Source of the DNA: Bradysia coprophila | Taxonomy: Eukaryota > Arthropoda > Insecta > Diptera > Sciaridae | Assembly (NCBI RefSeq): GCF_014529535.1 | Contig: NW_023503376.1 | Location: 310,001-374,000, forward strand | Reading direction: 5' to 3' | DNA: 64,000 bases | Shown here: piece by piece, positions 45,861-57,364 of the stretch | How the letters are laid out: every line of letters starts with the position of its first letter | How positions within the stretch are numbered: the stretch's first letter is position 1 | Program-made: the position numbers and the translations under genes | The notes under the pieces: model-generated | Told to the model about the DNA's origin: nothing | Seen by the model: the letters and a program-made list of their open reading frames with translations, nothing else | Databases searched by the model: none

Positions 45861-46540
45861 TGACTTGACTGACAGCTAGCCCCCACATTGTTCGACATTT
45901 GACAGTTAACTATCAATAGTAAGTACAATTTTACCATAAATTTCGTAACTGAATTTATATCATAAGGAGTACTGCGATTGTAATAGCAATTACACTCAAC
46001 TACGAAATGTGTGGAAATATTGCGAAAAATGGAGTTTGGGGACGTGCGAGTCGATTGCTAACGGTGGAACTTGCGATACATGTTCTGCATAAATAAAGTT
46101 CTACGAGCATGATACTTGGTTCCGTTCACTCTGTTCCATTCTCAAATGTTTTGTTAGTTTTACTGTTGAACACCCACCTACACTCACCGAAACACCGATT
46201 TACCAAAACATTACTGAATGTTAAAATTCGGCAATTTTCAATAATTTTAGTAAATTAAATTCCCAATAAATAGTCCCTGAACGAGGGTCGCTCAAGTATC
46301 CTACACTGATTAGTTGTCCTAGAGGATAATTTGCTTAAAAAAGACTTTCTATAGTTGGATGTGAATAGCTTCGGTGATATGGTGTCATCCTGCCTTGCTC
46401 GACCTTTAGGTCTTATCCACTCTATACACTGAGAGCAGTTAACTCATTTCTCGGTGCATTCCTCAATTAACCTTTTAGAAACGGGGTAGTCATCTGTTAT
46501 CGATGACCAAAATGAGCGTTTTGCTCTACATTACATTCCG

Positions 46541-46684
46541 GGGGTAGGGTAATCTCGCACACCACACAAATTCATGGTGTGCGAGATTCACCTCTAAGTG
46601 GTGAATCTCGCACAGTCATGACTTTTCGTTACATGTCGTAAAAGGACGCATACTATGATCGCGTGTGCGAGATTCCCCGACACC
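46541..46684. mobile_element. 144-bp element with aatctcgcac ends
   Basis: ggtaatctcgcacacc at the left and ggtgtcggggaatctcgcac inverted at the right, with two further inverted gtgcgagatt copies inside. A partial copy lies at 37473-37530. Confidence 0.75.
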
Positions 46685-46805
46685 ACATTCCGTAAATGGG
46701 AAGATTTGTGCGGCAATAAATGGAGTAGTAGATGCTATGGTATGAAACTTGCTATGGTATGAAACCCAAAGCAAAATACTTCAAACAAATGAAGTGCCAG
46801 CAAAA

Positions 46806-47869
46806 GAAAACGAGTCGTCAGAACAGTCGGAGCGTTTGCTGCGTCTGAGCCCCGTACAAACCCGTACATCTATTGCGTCCGTGACCCTAGTTCGTCCGTC
46901 GCCCTACTCTTACCGTAAGCCTACTGCGCCCGTAAACGTCGGTAAAGTAAAATTCTTATGAAATGTGTACGTCTTACAAATTGCGCATAGCGCAATTACG
47001 AAGCCCCGTACGACGTTTCTTTCAAATGTAACACAAATTTCGAATTGACCTAAAATTAAGTAAGTATCATTTTCACCGCTTTATATTGATTTTACAAAAA
47101 TCCAAAATGGCGGCCGACGGCCATTTTGTTAGGAGGTGGAAAGTAGTATGGCTGCTTTACATTCGTTAGTACCTTTCAAACAAAAAAAAATTGAAATTCG
47201 GTCAAAGTTTACTCGATATATTAACAAAAAACACCACCTTCACTGTACGGCCGAGTAGCCACATACAAGCTCACTCCAAGAGACCTAGCTCACGCTCCGG
47301 TAAACCGAATTCCATGAACTTTTTTTTCCCTGATTGGTACGGTCAATACCTATCTAATAAAGCAAAATCCATCTAAATACGTTCAAATTTGGCCAACCTA
47401 CAAGCAAAAACGGCTTGCCGCCCTGTACCTAGTTCACACCAAGGGGTCTAACTCACGAGTCGGTCATCCAATTTTCATAAACTTTTTTTTTTGTCGATCG
47501 GTATTGTAAATACCTTTCATTTGACGTATCACTTACAAGTGTAGTGCTTAAATGTCTGGAGATATCGTCGAAAAACAGTTAGGCACTTATTGGGCCCCAG
47601 CTCCGGAAGGGCCGACCCGAATATGCCCATCTTCGAACTTAGCCTCACTATTTTGACTATCTTTCAGGGAATTTTTTTTTTTTGAAATCGGATTTGATTT
47701 ACTCAAGATATCGACGTGACAGACGGACGGACGGACGGACAAAATTTTTATTGCGGATTCGTTATCTATGAACATAGGCAAACACTTTGCCCTGACCGTC
47801 TGCTTCGAATTCCATCAATTACACACGGCATCGTAATCCTATAAGCCCCTTCGTACTTCGTACGGGGCT
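46806..47869 (+). mobile_element. Family A element, copy 3, chimeric with a family B-like middle
   Basis: Both ends match family A. In place of the 147-bp units it has about 600 bp (47080-47620) that matches family B in inverted orientation, for example ccaaaatggcggccgacggc, gagacctagctcacgctcc and actcacgagtcggtcatcc. Confidence 0.8.
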
Positions 47870-48844
47870 AAAAATCTCGATACATCTGCCGTAGCTGAAA
47901 GGTTAAGATTCTTATCACCTGCAAGTGGTCTTTCGTGATGAAACTGAGTAGAAACGCAACTGGTTCCCACTGATTCTTCAAGGCATCAAATAAATAAGCT
48001 ACGCAGGTCAACTCGATACATAATTTATTTTTGCTTCTTATTCTACCTTATAATACCAAATGATAAATGAGGTGAGGGTGATTTACATGGTGTATTCCGT
48101 GTCTAGATGGAATCGAATGTTCTCAACTTAGAGAGGGCAAGCTCCTACCGATTGGTAGAGGTTAAACTTGACGATGCACGAATTATCACAATTAATTTGA
48201 GCAGAAAAGATCTATCCAGTGATGACATCAAGTAAATTGAAACTACAGCTTTCGGGACTGTAGTTCTTTTCAGAATACCAGAAAAGATAAGATCTTTCGT
48301 TTTTGTAGTATAGAGTGTGTTACAGAAATCTGTTCGGAACTAAGAGATGGTTTGCTGTGCCCACAAGTGATATGACAATATTGGACCCAAATGTCCGTGT
48401 GCAAAAGCCCTAATGCAATGCAACTTTGGCAGATTCATTATTCAGCCAGCTGATCTCTGATCAATAAATCGATTAATTTTGCTTATAAGTTGCAATTCTC
48501 GTATCAGAAATCACGCGACTGGTCTGGTGGGAAATGGAAATGCAAAATACAAAGAAACTTATTCTATGAAATGGCAGCGAGAGCCAATAAATTAAAACGG
48601 AAAAAAAACATGGCAAAGTCAAAGAATGAAATCCAGTGCTGACCGATGGCAGCTGGGGTAGTATTCCCAACAGAATGAGACAGGAAATTTCTAGACTGCG
48701 GAGCTATGCAAAGAGTAGACCAGCTGATTGGTCGAAATTGTTCTTAGGTTTTTATTCATTCTCTCCAGAACAAAAACAACGAGGAAATTTAATGTTACAT
48801 AGAATGTAATTCATTCCGAAAACTGACAAATGGAAAACCCAAAT
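47870..48844. other. Intergenic DNA
   Basis: A 40-codon frame at 48107-48229 (ending LSRKDLSSDDIK) is the only coding-looking trace and is too short to call. Nothing else recognised. Confidence 0.35.
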
Positions 48845-49051
48845 TCACTTAGGCGAATTCTCAAATCCGTCCGAATCAGCCAAACGTTTTTTCAGCTCCT
48901 TCACTTGAGCCTTGTAGTTTTCTAGTTCTAAAGCCAGGCTTGCCTCTCTTCCCTTGGCTTCCTCCTCGGTTTCGTTTCTCATCCTCGTACGCCTCACATT
49001 TCATTTCCAACTTCTGCAGTTGATCCGTCAAGTATCTGACCAGTTGGTCGC
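48845..49051 (-). pseudogene. Coiled-coil terminal exon with a single frameshift
   Basis: A good acceptor (ttacag at 49057-49052 on the minus strand) opens a frame reading DQLVRYLTDQLQKLEMKCEA. After YEDE the coding signal moves by one base into ETEEEAKGREASLALELENY, then KAQVKELKKRLADSDG, and stops after NSPK. Both halves are heptad-rich (Leu, Glu and Lys), so this was one coiled-coil C-terminus. A one-base indel near 48965-48975 breaks it, either as a true mutation or an assembly error. The parent gene is not identified and no upstream exon was found. Confidence 0.5.
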
Positions 49052-49134
49052 CTGTAAGCAAACATATACAAAATCGATCAATATAATGTAGATGTAGAAT
49101 ATAGTTTACTCAACGCAGTGTGCGTAAAATAGCG

Positions 49135-49257
49135 TACGTATCTGTTGGTGAAATGATGGAAAATGGATTTACTCGAGTGCCTGTGTCCCTCGCCCAAGGG
49201 CTCGGCGACACAACCACTCTCGTATCCATTTTCCATCATTTCACCAACAGATACGTA
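49135..49257. repeat. Hairpin repeat with arms of about 40 bp
   Basis: tacgtatctgttggtgaaat and gatggaaaatggat at the left are inverted at 49217-49257. The loop also pairs partly (gtgtccctcgccc, gggctcggcgaca). Confidence 0.85.
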
Positions 49258-49517
49258 ATCTACTATTAATGCCTCGCACGGCAGCGTAAAGTAATTACGA
49301 TTCACCTGACTGTCTTTTATTACTATTGAAATGCTTTATAGAGACCATTCTTGGTTCTCTACTGTCAGATGGGGTGAATGACGTGACAGAAAAGAAACGT
49401 TCATTTTCAATTTCATACCCTTATTTTTAGTACTAAATTCGCATTAAGCTCCCGACCGGCAGCACAGAAACGAAAGCTAGCTTGACACATCAGGCTTTCA
49501 GACCCGTATATACAAAA

Positions 49518-50575
49518 CCGCCTCATCAACCAATATAATAAAATGCGGGATTTCTGTGTCAGTTCGATGTGATTGTATGGAGATATAATCATAATTTTAA
49601 AATTGTAATGCAAACCAATCCGAAGAGTGTGGGAAAAAGGTTTTTGTAAATTTTGATGAGCATTTTTTAATGGAATGAGATGGATAATTTTCGTCCCTGA
49701 TTTTGACCTGACAATAAAATGTACAGAGAGTTTAAGAGGCACCGGCACTTAGCTAAAATTTTAGCCTACATTTGCGTGTTTCGTATTTCATTTTTGTTAA
49801 TATCTTTTCATCAGAATCCTTTTTGAAAAATGTACGACCGCAATTCCGACCACGAATCTGCTAGCTTTAAATAAAAATTAGTTTTGGTTGTAGTCGTTTG
49901 ATCAGCTCTGAGAAAAGTGAGCAGTTTCATGAAATTTTCACAAACTGCTCATTGTTCTCAGAGCTGGTCAAATTGTTACAACCAAATCTATTTTCTGTTA
50001 AAAGCTAACACATTCGTGGTCGGAATTGCGGTCGTACATTTTTGAAAAAGGATTCTGATGGAAAGATATCATCAAAAGTAAACTAAAATCATGTATTTAA
50101 AAATCGCCCTAATGTATGCTTTTCGGAAAAGTACCGGTGCCTCTTAAAGAGAATAACAAAAAGATTGTCATCCATCGAACTCAGTTAAATTATTACCATT
50201 AATTTTCTTGTTTCTATCTTTTTTCGCTCTTTCAACCATCGAGCTCACTTAAATTAGTTGGTTTGTTTCTAGTTACCTAAATTACATACAAATTTTGACG
50301 CATCACCTACTGAGACTAGTTGAGTAACTGGTCATTTTCTTCTCTTTTACGCTCTTTTAACATTGTATACCGACGCGGAAAAAGATTCTTCGAAGAACTT
50401 ACCAGGGCGCTGCTCTTGCCGAACGATAAAACAATAAAATTGAATTACTGGATGCGGACTGCTTGGGAAGCCATTGAATAAGTTTTCAGAAACTTTTTGC
50501 TTGCCTCAATATTGTCATATGAGTTACCAATCGTTTTCTCTTTCACCTAGTCTTTCAGTCACCTAGTTTCCCCTT
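49518..50575. repeat. Dispersed repeat C, copy 2, with a TTAA-flanked insertion
   Basis: It is homologous to 40480-41310. It carries an extra element at 49736-50143, absent from copy 1 (gcttaaagagaatg near 40690). Confidence 0.8.
49736..50143. mobile_element. TTAA-flanked MITE (piggyBac-type) with a second MITE nested inside
   Basis: Ends GAGGCACCGG and CCGGTGCCTC are inverted, with TTAA on both sides (49732-49735 and 50144-50147). The empty site is visible in the paralogous repeat. The nested palindrome at 49797-50071 (atatcttttcatcagaatcc arms) belongs to the family that forms the outer element at 7286-9641. Confidence 0.88.
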
Positions 50576-51304
50576 ACTTGTTGCAGAGAGAGCGAAAACA
50601 CTAGTTTTTTGAGCATCCAGAAGAAACGCCAATTTTCCAAATTTGTCTCATTTATTGAACAATGTGTAATGGTACGTAAATTGAACGTTAATGGCACGCT
50701 AAAAAACCTATTGAATCAAACACAAATCATCAGAATCTATGCGAATCTACGCCAGAAAATGGCGAAAAACAACCGCTTTCTTACATCTAGTATTCGACGC
50801 GTACAACTTCTCTCAGTACAACGTAATAAAAATGACCGATAATTCTACTTTATACACAAACAAACTAGAAAACGTATACCTCGGTCAGTGGTATGAGAAC
50901 GAATGACTAAACACGAAAAGACCATTAACTTCCGAGTGTTAAAAATTGTGTCATCTGGCAATGTAAGAACACTACGTTGTCGATCGCGTTTGTTTATCAA
51001 ATTGAATGTTGCCAACGCGAGCAAACACGCAGCGGGCATTTTTAACATTACTCTGTACGCTTAGTTTCGAATTTATTACAGAAAAAATTCTTTAAATTCG
51101 TTACAGATTCTGCTTCGAGCAGTTTTACTTGAACGTTGGTTATGTAAGCGGCAACAAAAACAATCTATAAACTCTGGCTCTCGGTAATGTGCTACTGTAG
51201 TATAAGACCTATACAGGAAAATATGTGTTAAAACCAATGAAGTAGAAGATTTTGTAGATATCATCTAGACCCAAGTTTTGGGAAATTGGAAAATTGGGTC
51301 GTGT
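50576..51304. other. Intergenic DNA
   Basis: Frames at 50609-50842 (plus) and 50845-51048 (minus) are of middling length but resemble nothing I recognise. I do not call them genes. Confidence 0.35.
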
Positions 51305-51307
51305 GCT

Positions 51308-51700
51308 GAAATAGTATGTTGTGTTACAAGTATTGTAATGTTGATTTTTTCAGCACTAGACCCAAGTTTTCCTTACGAGCGGAGCGAGTAAGGAAAATTG
51401 GGTCGTGTGCTGAAAAAATCTCATTACAATACGTGTAACACATCATGCTTTGTGCCAACCGAGAATTGAAATAGACAAATGTCCAAAAAATCATAATTTT
51501 CATTGTAAACAATCACTCTTCAAATTTGATCGATCGCATTGCTTTGCATTTTATAAAACGAATGCTGTTATAACTCATATAAATTCCACATCAACACTGC
51601 TTTGAGTGTTGAAATATCCCATCAAACTGATGTGGAAATTTTGGTCATTTGGACAATCTAGTTATCGATATGGAAATTCGTCGTATTTCAATTCTAAGTG
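51308..51700 (+). repeat. Segment duplicated 949 bp downstream, copy 1
   Basis: It starts gaaatagtatgttgtgttac and includes a foldback of about 140 bp (51316-51450; arms ttttttcagcac and gtgctgaaaaaa). The following roughly 250 bp are also shared with copy 2. Confidence 0.85.
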
Positions 51701-52256
51701 GTACAAATAATATTTTACATGCTTTTGTTTTCCCTAGGGTCGAAAATGGCTTATTACATACCTGGGTAAAACAATGGTTTAGGTCTCAAAAGTCCTGTAC
51801 TGAATTTTACATCGTAGTGTTTGAAACATGAAAAGTACGGTTTTCGACCCATGTAGCATGTAAAATCCATTACATTACTCGGGATAAAAGTTGAAAAGTC
51901 TCGTTGTCGTGTGTTTATTGATGAATTATAAAACCAATAAGCCCCTATTCGGCACAATAGTACGTGTAATTACCTTTCTAATGACACCCCACACGTACGG
52001 AGCGTGTCACTGGAGAAATTTTTGTAAGAAAAGTGCAAGTTTTCGGTTTTTGATGACATCTCGCTAGCCACACAAGCTTTGAAGAATTTTTTTAAAAGTT
52101 GTTTTACTTTCTAGGGTCGAAGTCCTTTCTAGGCACATATAAAAAATTCCACTAGAAAATGCGTCCGATTTCGGTAGGCTGTTTTTCAAAAGAATTTCTC
52201 TCCACTGATGAGATCTAAAAGGCCTGAACACAATAGTTATTTATGACATCGAGTGC

Positions 52257-52655
52257 GAAATAGTATGTTGTGTTACAAGTATTGTAATGTTGATTTTTTC
52301 AGCACTAGACCCAAGTTTTCCTTACGAGCAGAGCGAGTAAGGAAAATTGGGTCGTGTGCTGAAAAAATCTCATTACAATACGTGTAACACATCATGCTTT
52401 GTGCCAACCGAGAATTGAAATAGACAAATGCACAAACATTCAGAATTTTCATTGTAAACAATCACTCTTCGAATTTGATCGATCACGTTGCTTTGCATTT
52501 TTTTTAAACGAATGCTGTAATAACTCATACGAATTTCATTTCAACACTGGTTTGAGTGTTGTAATAAGCCATGAAAACGGGTGTTGTAATTTTGGACATT
52601 TCAATCTAGTTATCGATATTGAAATCCGTCGTATTTCAATTCTCGGTGGCACAAA
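52257..52655 (+). repeat. Segment duplicated from 51308, copy 2
   Basis: Same content and orientation as copy 1, with scattered substitutions and small indels. The foldback arms are nearly unchanged. Confidence 0.85.
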
Positions 52656-52748
52656 GTACTTTATGCACTGTAGTGCGCAAATATTCATTTTGCGTGCGTA
52701 AACATGCATTCGAAGAAGTGTAAAATTGCTACAGTACAAAAAATCTTG

Positions 52749-52868
52749 TTGCTAACTTGTGCCTAAACTGGAATTTTGCGCATACGATGTGTTGTCAACC
52801 TCGGCTTCGCCTCGGGTTGACAATTGTCACATATGTTGCGCAAAATTTCCATTTAGGCACATGTTAGC
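52749..52868. mobile_element. Palindromic MITE, about 120 bp
   Basis: tgctaacttgtgcctaaact is inverted at the right. The loop centre is tcggcttcgcctcgg. Confidence 0.75.
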
Positions 52869-53365
52869 AAAATAGCTATTATTAGGCTCTAGATGTGTTA
52901 TTATGACACGAGGCCGTGTGTCATAATACACATCGTAAACCTACAGTAATTGAAAAACTGAACACGAAACGATCAATTTATAGTCGGTTTCCAATGGAAA
53001 CTTTCCATCTGAATTTTCTTTGTTCGATTACACTCAGACTTCGGAATGTTACAGCAGAAAAACCAAAATACCAGGAGAAAAACATTTTATTTTGTGTTCG
53101 AGTTTGTTTTTCAAATAAACGGCTGTTTTCCTCATAGGCGGCTCCATCTATGCATAAGTACAAACACCATAGAGTACGTTACGGCAGTTACGTTATCTGC
53201 ATTCATTGTCGCACACACACACACATACATTAAAATCAGCTGTTGTGACAGCAAGCAATAAAAACAGTCAAAAGATAAATATTTTGTACGTTGAAACATT
53301 TCGATTGCATTCAGTCATCATCAGAAAAAAAGGAAATAAAAATTCGCCGGCAAAGTGTTATCAAA

Positions 53366-55354
53366 ATGAAACCGAATCTTTCGACAGGAATTACTGTTCT
53401 TCTCTCTTGTGTCTTATTGTGTGAAGTTCATTGTACTCTATCGCCGTCAAACAAATCAAAAAAAGGATCGAAAACAGGCAAAGACAAAGACTTCAAGATT
53501 AAACTCGGACCGCAACAGTTCAGTGTATTTGACCGAAATCTCATCGAAGATGAACCGTCGGCAAGGGATATTTTAGTGGAGAGTGGCTCTTATTATGAGG
53601 AAACCGAAAATCGATTGTTCAACGGCACTGTTCTTGGTTATGTTACGTCGGTATGTTGTGTTGTTGATTGTTTATCATCGGATTTGCATTTCCACATTTT
53701 TTAATGACATGGCTTGAGAAGGGTTTACAGCTTGAATGTAGTCTGTCAGATTTGTTGGCGCAATGGATTTTGAAATCGCAGATGATTAAGTAGTAACAAA
53801 ATCGACGTTCAGACCACCGGTCCACTTTTAACACAATTAAGTTTCTCTGACGGTTTCGAACAGACTTTTGATTTGTTTTCAAGATATTTGTCTTGAACTT
53901 TATAGGACTGATATGAGTCTGTTGGGATCAAAAGTCGGTCTTTTCCATCTGTCAAAGTGACGTTTTAAACGTCAAACTAAAAAATATGAAAACTGATCCC
54001 AAAGTCGTTAATTTTTCTTCAATTCTACTTCAGCAAAGGAATTGAAGAAATTTTCTTCAAGAAAAATTAACGACTTTGGGACCAGTTTCCATATTTTTTA
54101 GTTTGACGTTTAAAACGTCACTTTGACAGCTGAAAAAGACCGACTTTTGATTCCAACAGACTCATATGTCTGATCAATTCCAGTGGAACAATCATGGCTA
54201 CGATGTGGCAAAGATTTGGGGACCAAAATTCGATATAATCTCACCCGTTTGGCTACAAATTGTTCGTCTGCCGAATGGCGACTATCAGATGAATGGCGAA
54301 CATGACGTCGATTCGGGTTGGCTGAAGGACGTTCGAAACGCCGCTCATAATAAGAATAAAAGTGCGTAAAAAGCACGGGGAAGTGGATGGTGCAGGGAAA
54401 TTAATTTCCTTTCGAAATCATTTCAGTCACACCTCGAGTCCTGTTCGAAAAATTCTCCGACAAGGATTTTTCCAAGCTTCTCACGTACGAAAAGGAACGG
54501 ACAACCGTCATATCACTCATCGTAAAAACATGTCAAAAGCACAGATTCAATGGAATCGTGTTGGAAATTTGGTCTCAATTAGCAGCTCGAGTTGAAGACA
54601 AACATCTCATTGATTTTGTAACCGAAATTGGTATGTAGTGCGACCGGTTCAGTACAATCAGTCTTAATCACTACTTACCAAACACAAATCTTGCAGCTAA
54701 AACCCTACGTAGCCATAACATGGAAACAGTTCTAGTCATTCCGCCCTTCCGCAAGGAGATGTACGATTTATTCTCCAAGCAACACTTCGATACGCTTTAC
54801 CCTGTGATATCCTGGTTCTCGTTGATGACGTATGATTTCTCCAGCATTCAACGACCAGGTCAACCATTTAATTTTTGCACCGACCGTTGTGCTAACGAAA
54901 TGTTTTATTCCAGGCGCAAACGCACCCCTAAAATGGATGAGAAATGCTGTCGAGCACATATGCCCGGATTCGTCTCCAAATTTGTCAACGAGACGAAGTA
55001 AAATCTTACTCGGCCTGAATTTGTACGGAAACGATTTTACGCCGGATGGTGGCAGTGCGATCATTGGTCATGAATATTTGAACTTTTTGAAATATGTTAA
55101 GGGGCGCCTCAGCCTAGACGAAACAAATTCGGAGAATTTTTTCGAAGTCAAGTAAATGCCTTGATTGCCTGATCGGCTAATCCAATCGAGAATGTAAATG
55201 TGTAAATTGCAGGACTCCGACTGGTCGACACATTGTGTTTTATCCGACACTCTATTCCGTTCACGAAAGAATTCAACTGGCGAGAGAGCTTGGCACTGGA
55301 ATTTCTCTGTGGGAATTGGGACAGGGTCTTGATTACTTCTACGATCTATTCTAG
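53366..55354 (+). CDS. CHID1: Chitinase domain-containing protein 1 (GH18-like, secreted)
   Basis: A secreted or lysosomal GH18-fold protein. Vertebrate CHID1 (SI-CLP) binds saccharides and is not a normal chitinase. Exons: 53366-53650, 54184-54361, 54427-54630, 54697-54858, 54914-55151 and 55213-55354. All introns are GT-AG and the phases fit, giving 402 aa, close to the family length. The start at 53366 is preferred over the upstream in-frame ATG-like start at 53291 because a signal peptide ([12 protein letters not shown]) then sits at the N-terminus. A Lys-rich stretch follows, then [30 protein letters not shown], the active-site strand FNGIVLEIW (195-203), [17 protein letters not shown] and [17 protein letters not shown]. 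In the active-site strand the GH18 pattern DxxDxDxE is not kept and the catalytic Glu position is Trp. A foldback element fills much of intron 1. Confidence 0.95.
53911..54168. mobile_element. Foldback MITE in CHID1 intron 1
   Basis: atatgagtctgttgggatca is inverted as tgattccaacagactcatat. Arms of more than 110 bp meet near 54037. The element stops 15 nt before exon 2. Confidence 0.9.
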
Positions 55355-55920
55355 TTTCTAGTTTTGTTATTAAGTTTTAACGTTTGCAGCACATTTGTCA
55401 TTTACAGCTATGAGAGACACGCGAGAAAAGTAAAAGTTTTTAAAAGTTGAAATTTGTTGGTTGAAATTAATTGAATGGAAACGCAACCATTGCGAGCTCA
55501 AGAAAACCACAAAATTGTCTACGGTGTCTCCTACTGGAGAAGATTCTGTAATTTCGCTCGCGATTTGAATAGAAAATGTTTACTCTACACGGTAGGGGAT
55601 ACGATACTATGAAAAAATATTTATTTGTTCAACGGATGAAGAAACGTTGGAAATTGCATCTCGCTACGCTCTCACCACAATTCACCCGAGAAAATTCAAT
55701 TTTCAACTTTCTTCCCGATGTCAACAGAGAGTTTTTCACAACAAAGGCTTCCAAAGTTTCAGCGGAGGGTAGAAAATGATACTCACCGGCGTTGTCAAAA
55801 ATTCCTTTTCTGGCAAATGAAAAAGCGATTTTCCTCTCGGAAAAGCAGTTTTTATGAAAAATTTAAATTTAAAAGTCGATTATCTCCCCAAAATAGAAAT
55901 AATCTTTCTTGTTCTGCTAA
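55355..55920. other. CHID1 downstream region
   Basis: No clear AATAAA follows the CHID1 stop. Frames here (55576-55779 and 55718-55939) look like chance or decayed coding. Confidence 0.35.
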
Positions 55921-56556
55921 AAGTCAACGAATGCGATGAAAAGTTCTTTGTATGGATCTTCGATGAAGCCGTGAAAGATCTATGTCTCGAATTTCCTGTT
56001 AAAACAGATCAATGTGAACACTAAATCTCAGCCGACTGAAGCTCACACCACTCACTTGAAATAGACGGTGCAACACTCTTTCAGAATGGCAAACAACAAC
56101 ATTGCTAAATTGTTCTGTGTCTTTGTCCTCATCAAATTGCATCGGTGGTGGCTTTACAATCGGTTCCAATTGGAACGTCGTCAAAGATGGAGAGTGCCTA
56201 ATGTCCGTTGGATGTGTCCTCCACCTCGCCGACTACCACGACCCTAATGTTTTCTAGGAATAAATTTAGAAATTATTTACTTTATCAATAAGGCGCATCA
56301 ATTTGAGTGTAACTTTCATGTACGATGTCCTCACCGAACGAATTGACGCTCCCGAGCTGAAGTCTAAGATAAACATTCGACGACCTGCCCGCGATCCTCT
56401 CTCGTATGAATTTCTGCAAATCGACCGACACCGAACCAACTGCGGATTATATGAACCAGTCAATTATATGAGCATGATCTTCAATCGATTCGCACATTTG
56501 TACGACAGATCAACCTCTAATTTCGTAATCGCATTTGTGCCATGGAGCTACCAGAG
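55855..56556 (+). pseudogene. Cluster of decayed ORFs of unknown origin
   Basis: Several protein-like stretches sit in different frames: one at 55855-56024 containing FFVWIFDEAVKDLCLEF, one around 56085-56260 containing GFTIGSNWNVVKDGECL, and one from about 56285 containing VTFMYDVLTERIDAPEL and NYMSMIFNRFAHLYDRS. Stops and frame changes separate them, so they look like one or more old genes or inserted sequences that have decayed. I recognise no family. The last ORF is cut by the element at 56557. A viral or transposon source is possible but unproven. Confidence 0.35.
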
Positions 56557-57356
56557 CAGGCATGAGCGCCGACGGGGAAACCTCGGCGGCGGCTAACCGA
56601 AAAAAATTTCTCGGAGGCGGCGAAAAAGTCGGCTTGAGCCGGGTTAAAACGGCTCGGCTGGAGGTTCCTTTTAACTTTTTTTCAAAATAAAAACGTTTAG
56701 ATAAATTCATGGAAAATGAACTAGTAAGCATGAAAATGAAATTGTACGGAAAGCGAAAATGTAGGTAGATTAGGTTATTCAAAGTGCAAGTGGAACTGGT
56801 CTTACAAGCAAGTCTCTAAGTCTAAGGTTCACTAACACGTCAAGTTTTATTGCCTCAAAACTTGAACTAAATGGAAAATCATGCTCCGGTACACTCATTT
56901 AACTCATTAAGAAAATGGTTTTCGAGAAGAAATCGAAAGCTCACGAAAATCAAGTAAAAATTGAAAAGAAAAAAAAATCGAGAAAACTCGCAAAGATCGA
57001 TAAAGTTTTCTCAAATTTGTGAATTAACTGATTGTGCGCCTTCGGCTCGTTCCGCAAAGGTCATACTTGCCAAAACAACAAACTTAGAAGCGAGGACGTA
57101 ATATACCATTCTGGAAAATTCATGAAAATTCATGAAAATTTTCAAAATTTTCTTAATTTTGAAAAAAAAAATTCAAAATGTACTTGAGCTGCTTAGGATC
57201 AACAGGAATCTCGGTTTTCCAAATTATTTCACCCATTCACCTTTCGAAATCTTTATTTCATTTTCCAGCCGTTTCAAGCCGGCTTGAGCCGTGTTTTTGG
57301 CACCGGCTCGGGTGCGACGCGGCTTGCTCAAAAATGGCCGGCGGCGCTCATGCCTG
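56557..57356. mobile_element. 800-bp non-autonomous hAT-type element
   Basis: Inverted ends CAGGCATGAGCGCCG are flanked by a perfect 8-bp duplication taccagag (56549-56556 and 57357-57364). GC-rich subterminal parts (ggcggcggct, cggcttgagccg) contrast with an AT-rich middle. It encodes no transposase and interrupts an ORF. Confidence 0.9.
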
Positions 57357-57364
57357 TACCAGAG

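Noticed and set aside
48107..48229. 40-codon ORF ending LSRKDLSSDDIK
   Set aside because: Too short to separate from chance, although an AG precedes it.
50609..51048. ORFs on both strands (77 and 67 aa)
   Set aside because: They are protein-like in parts, but there is no recognisable domain and no supporting exon structure.
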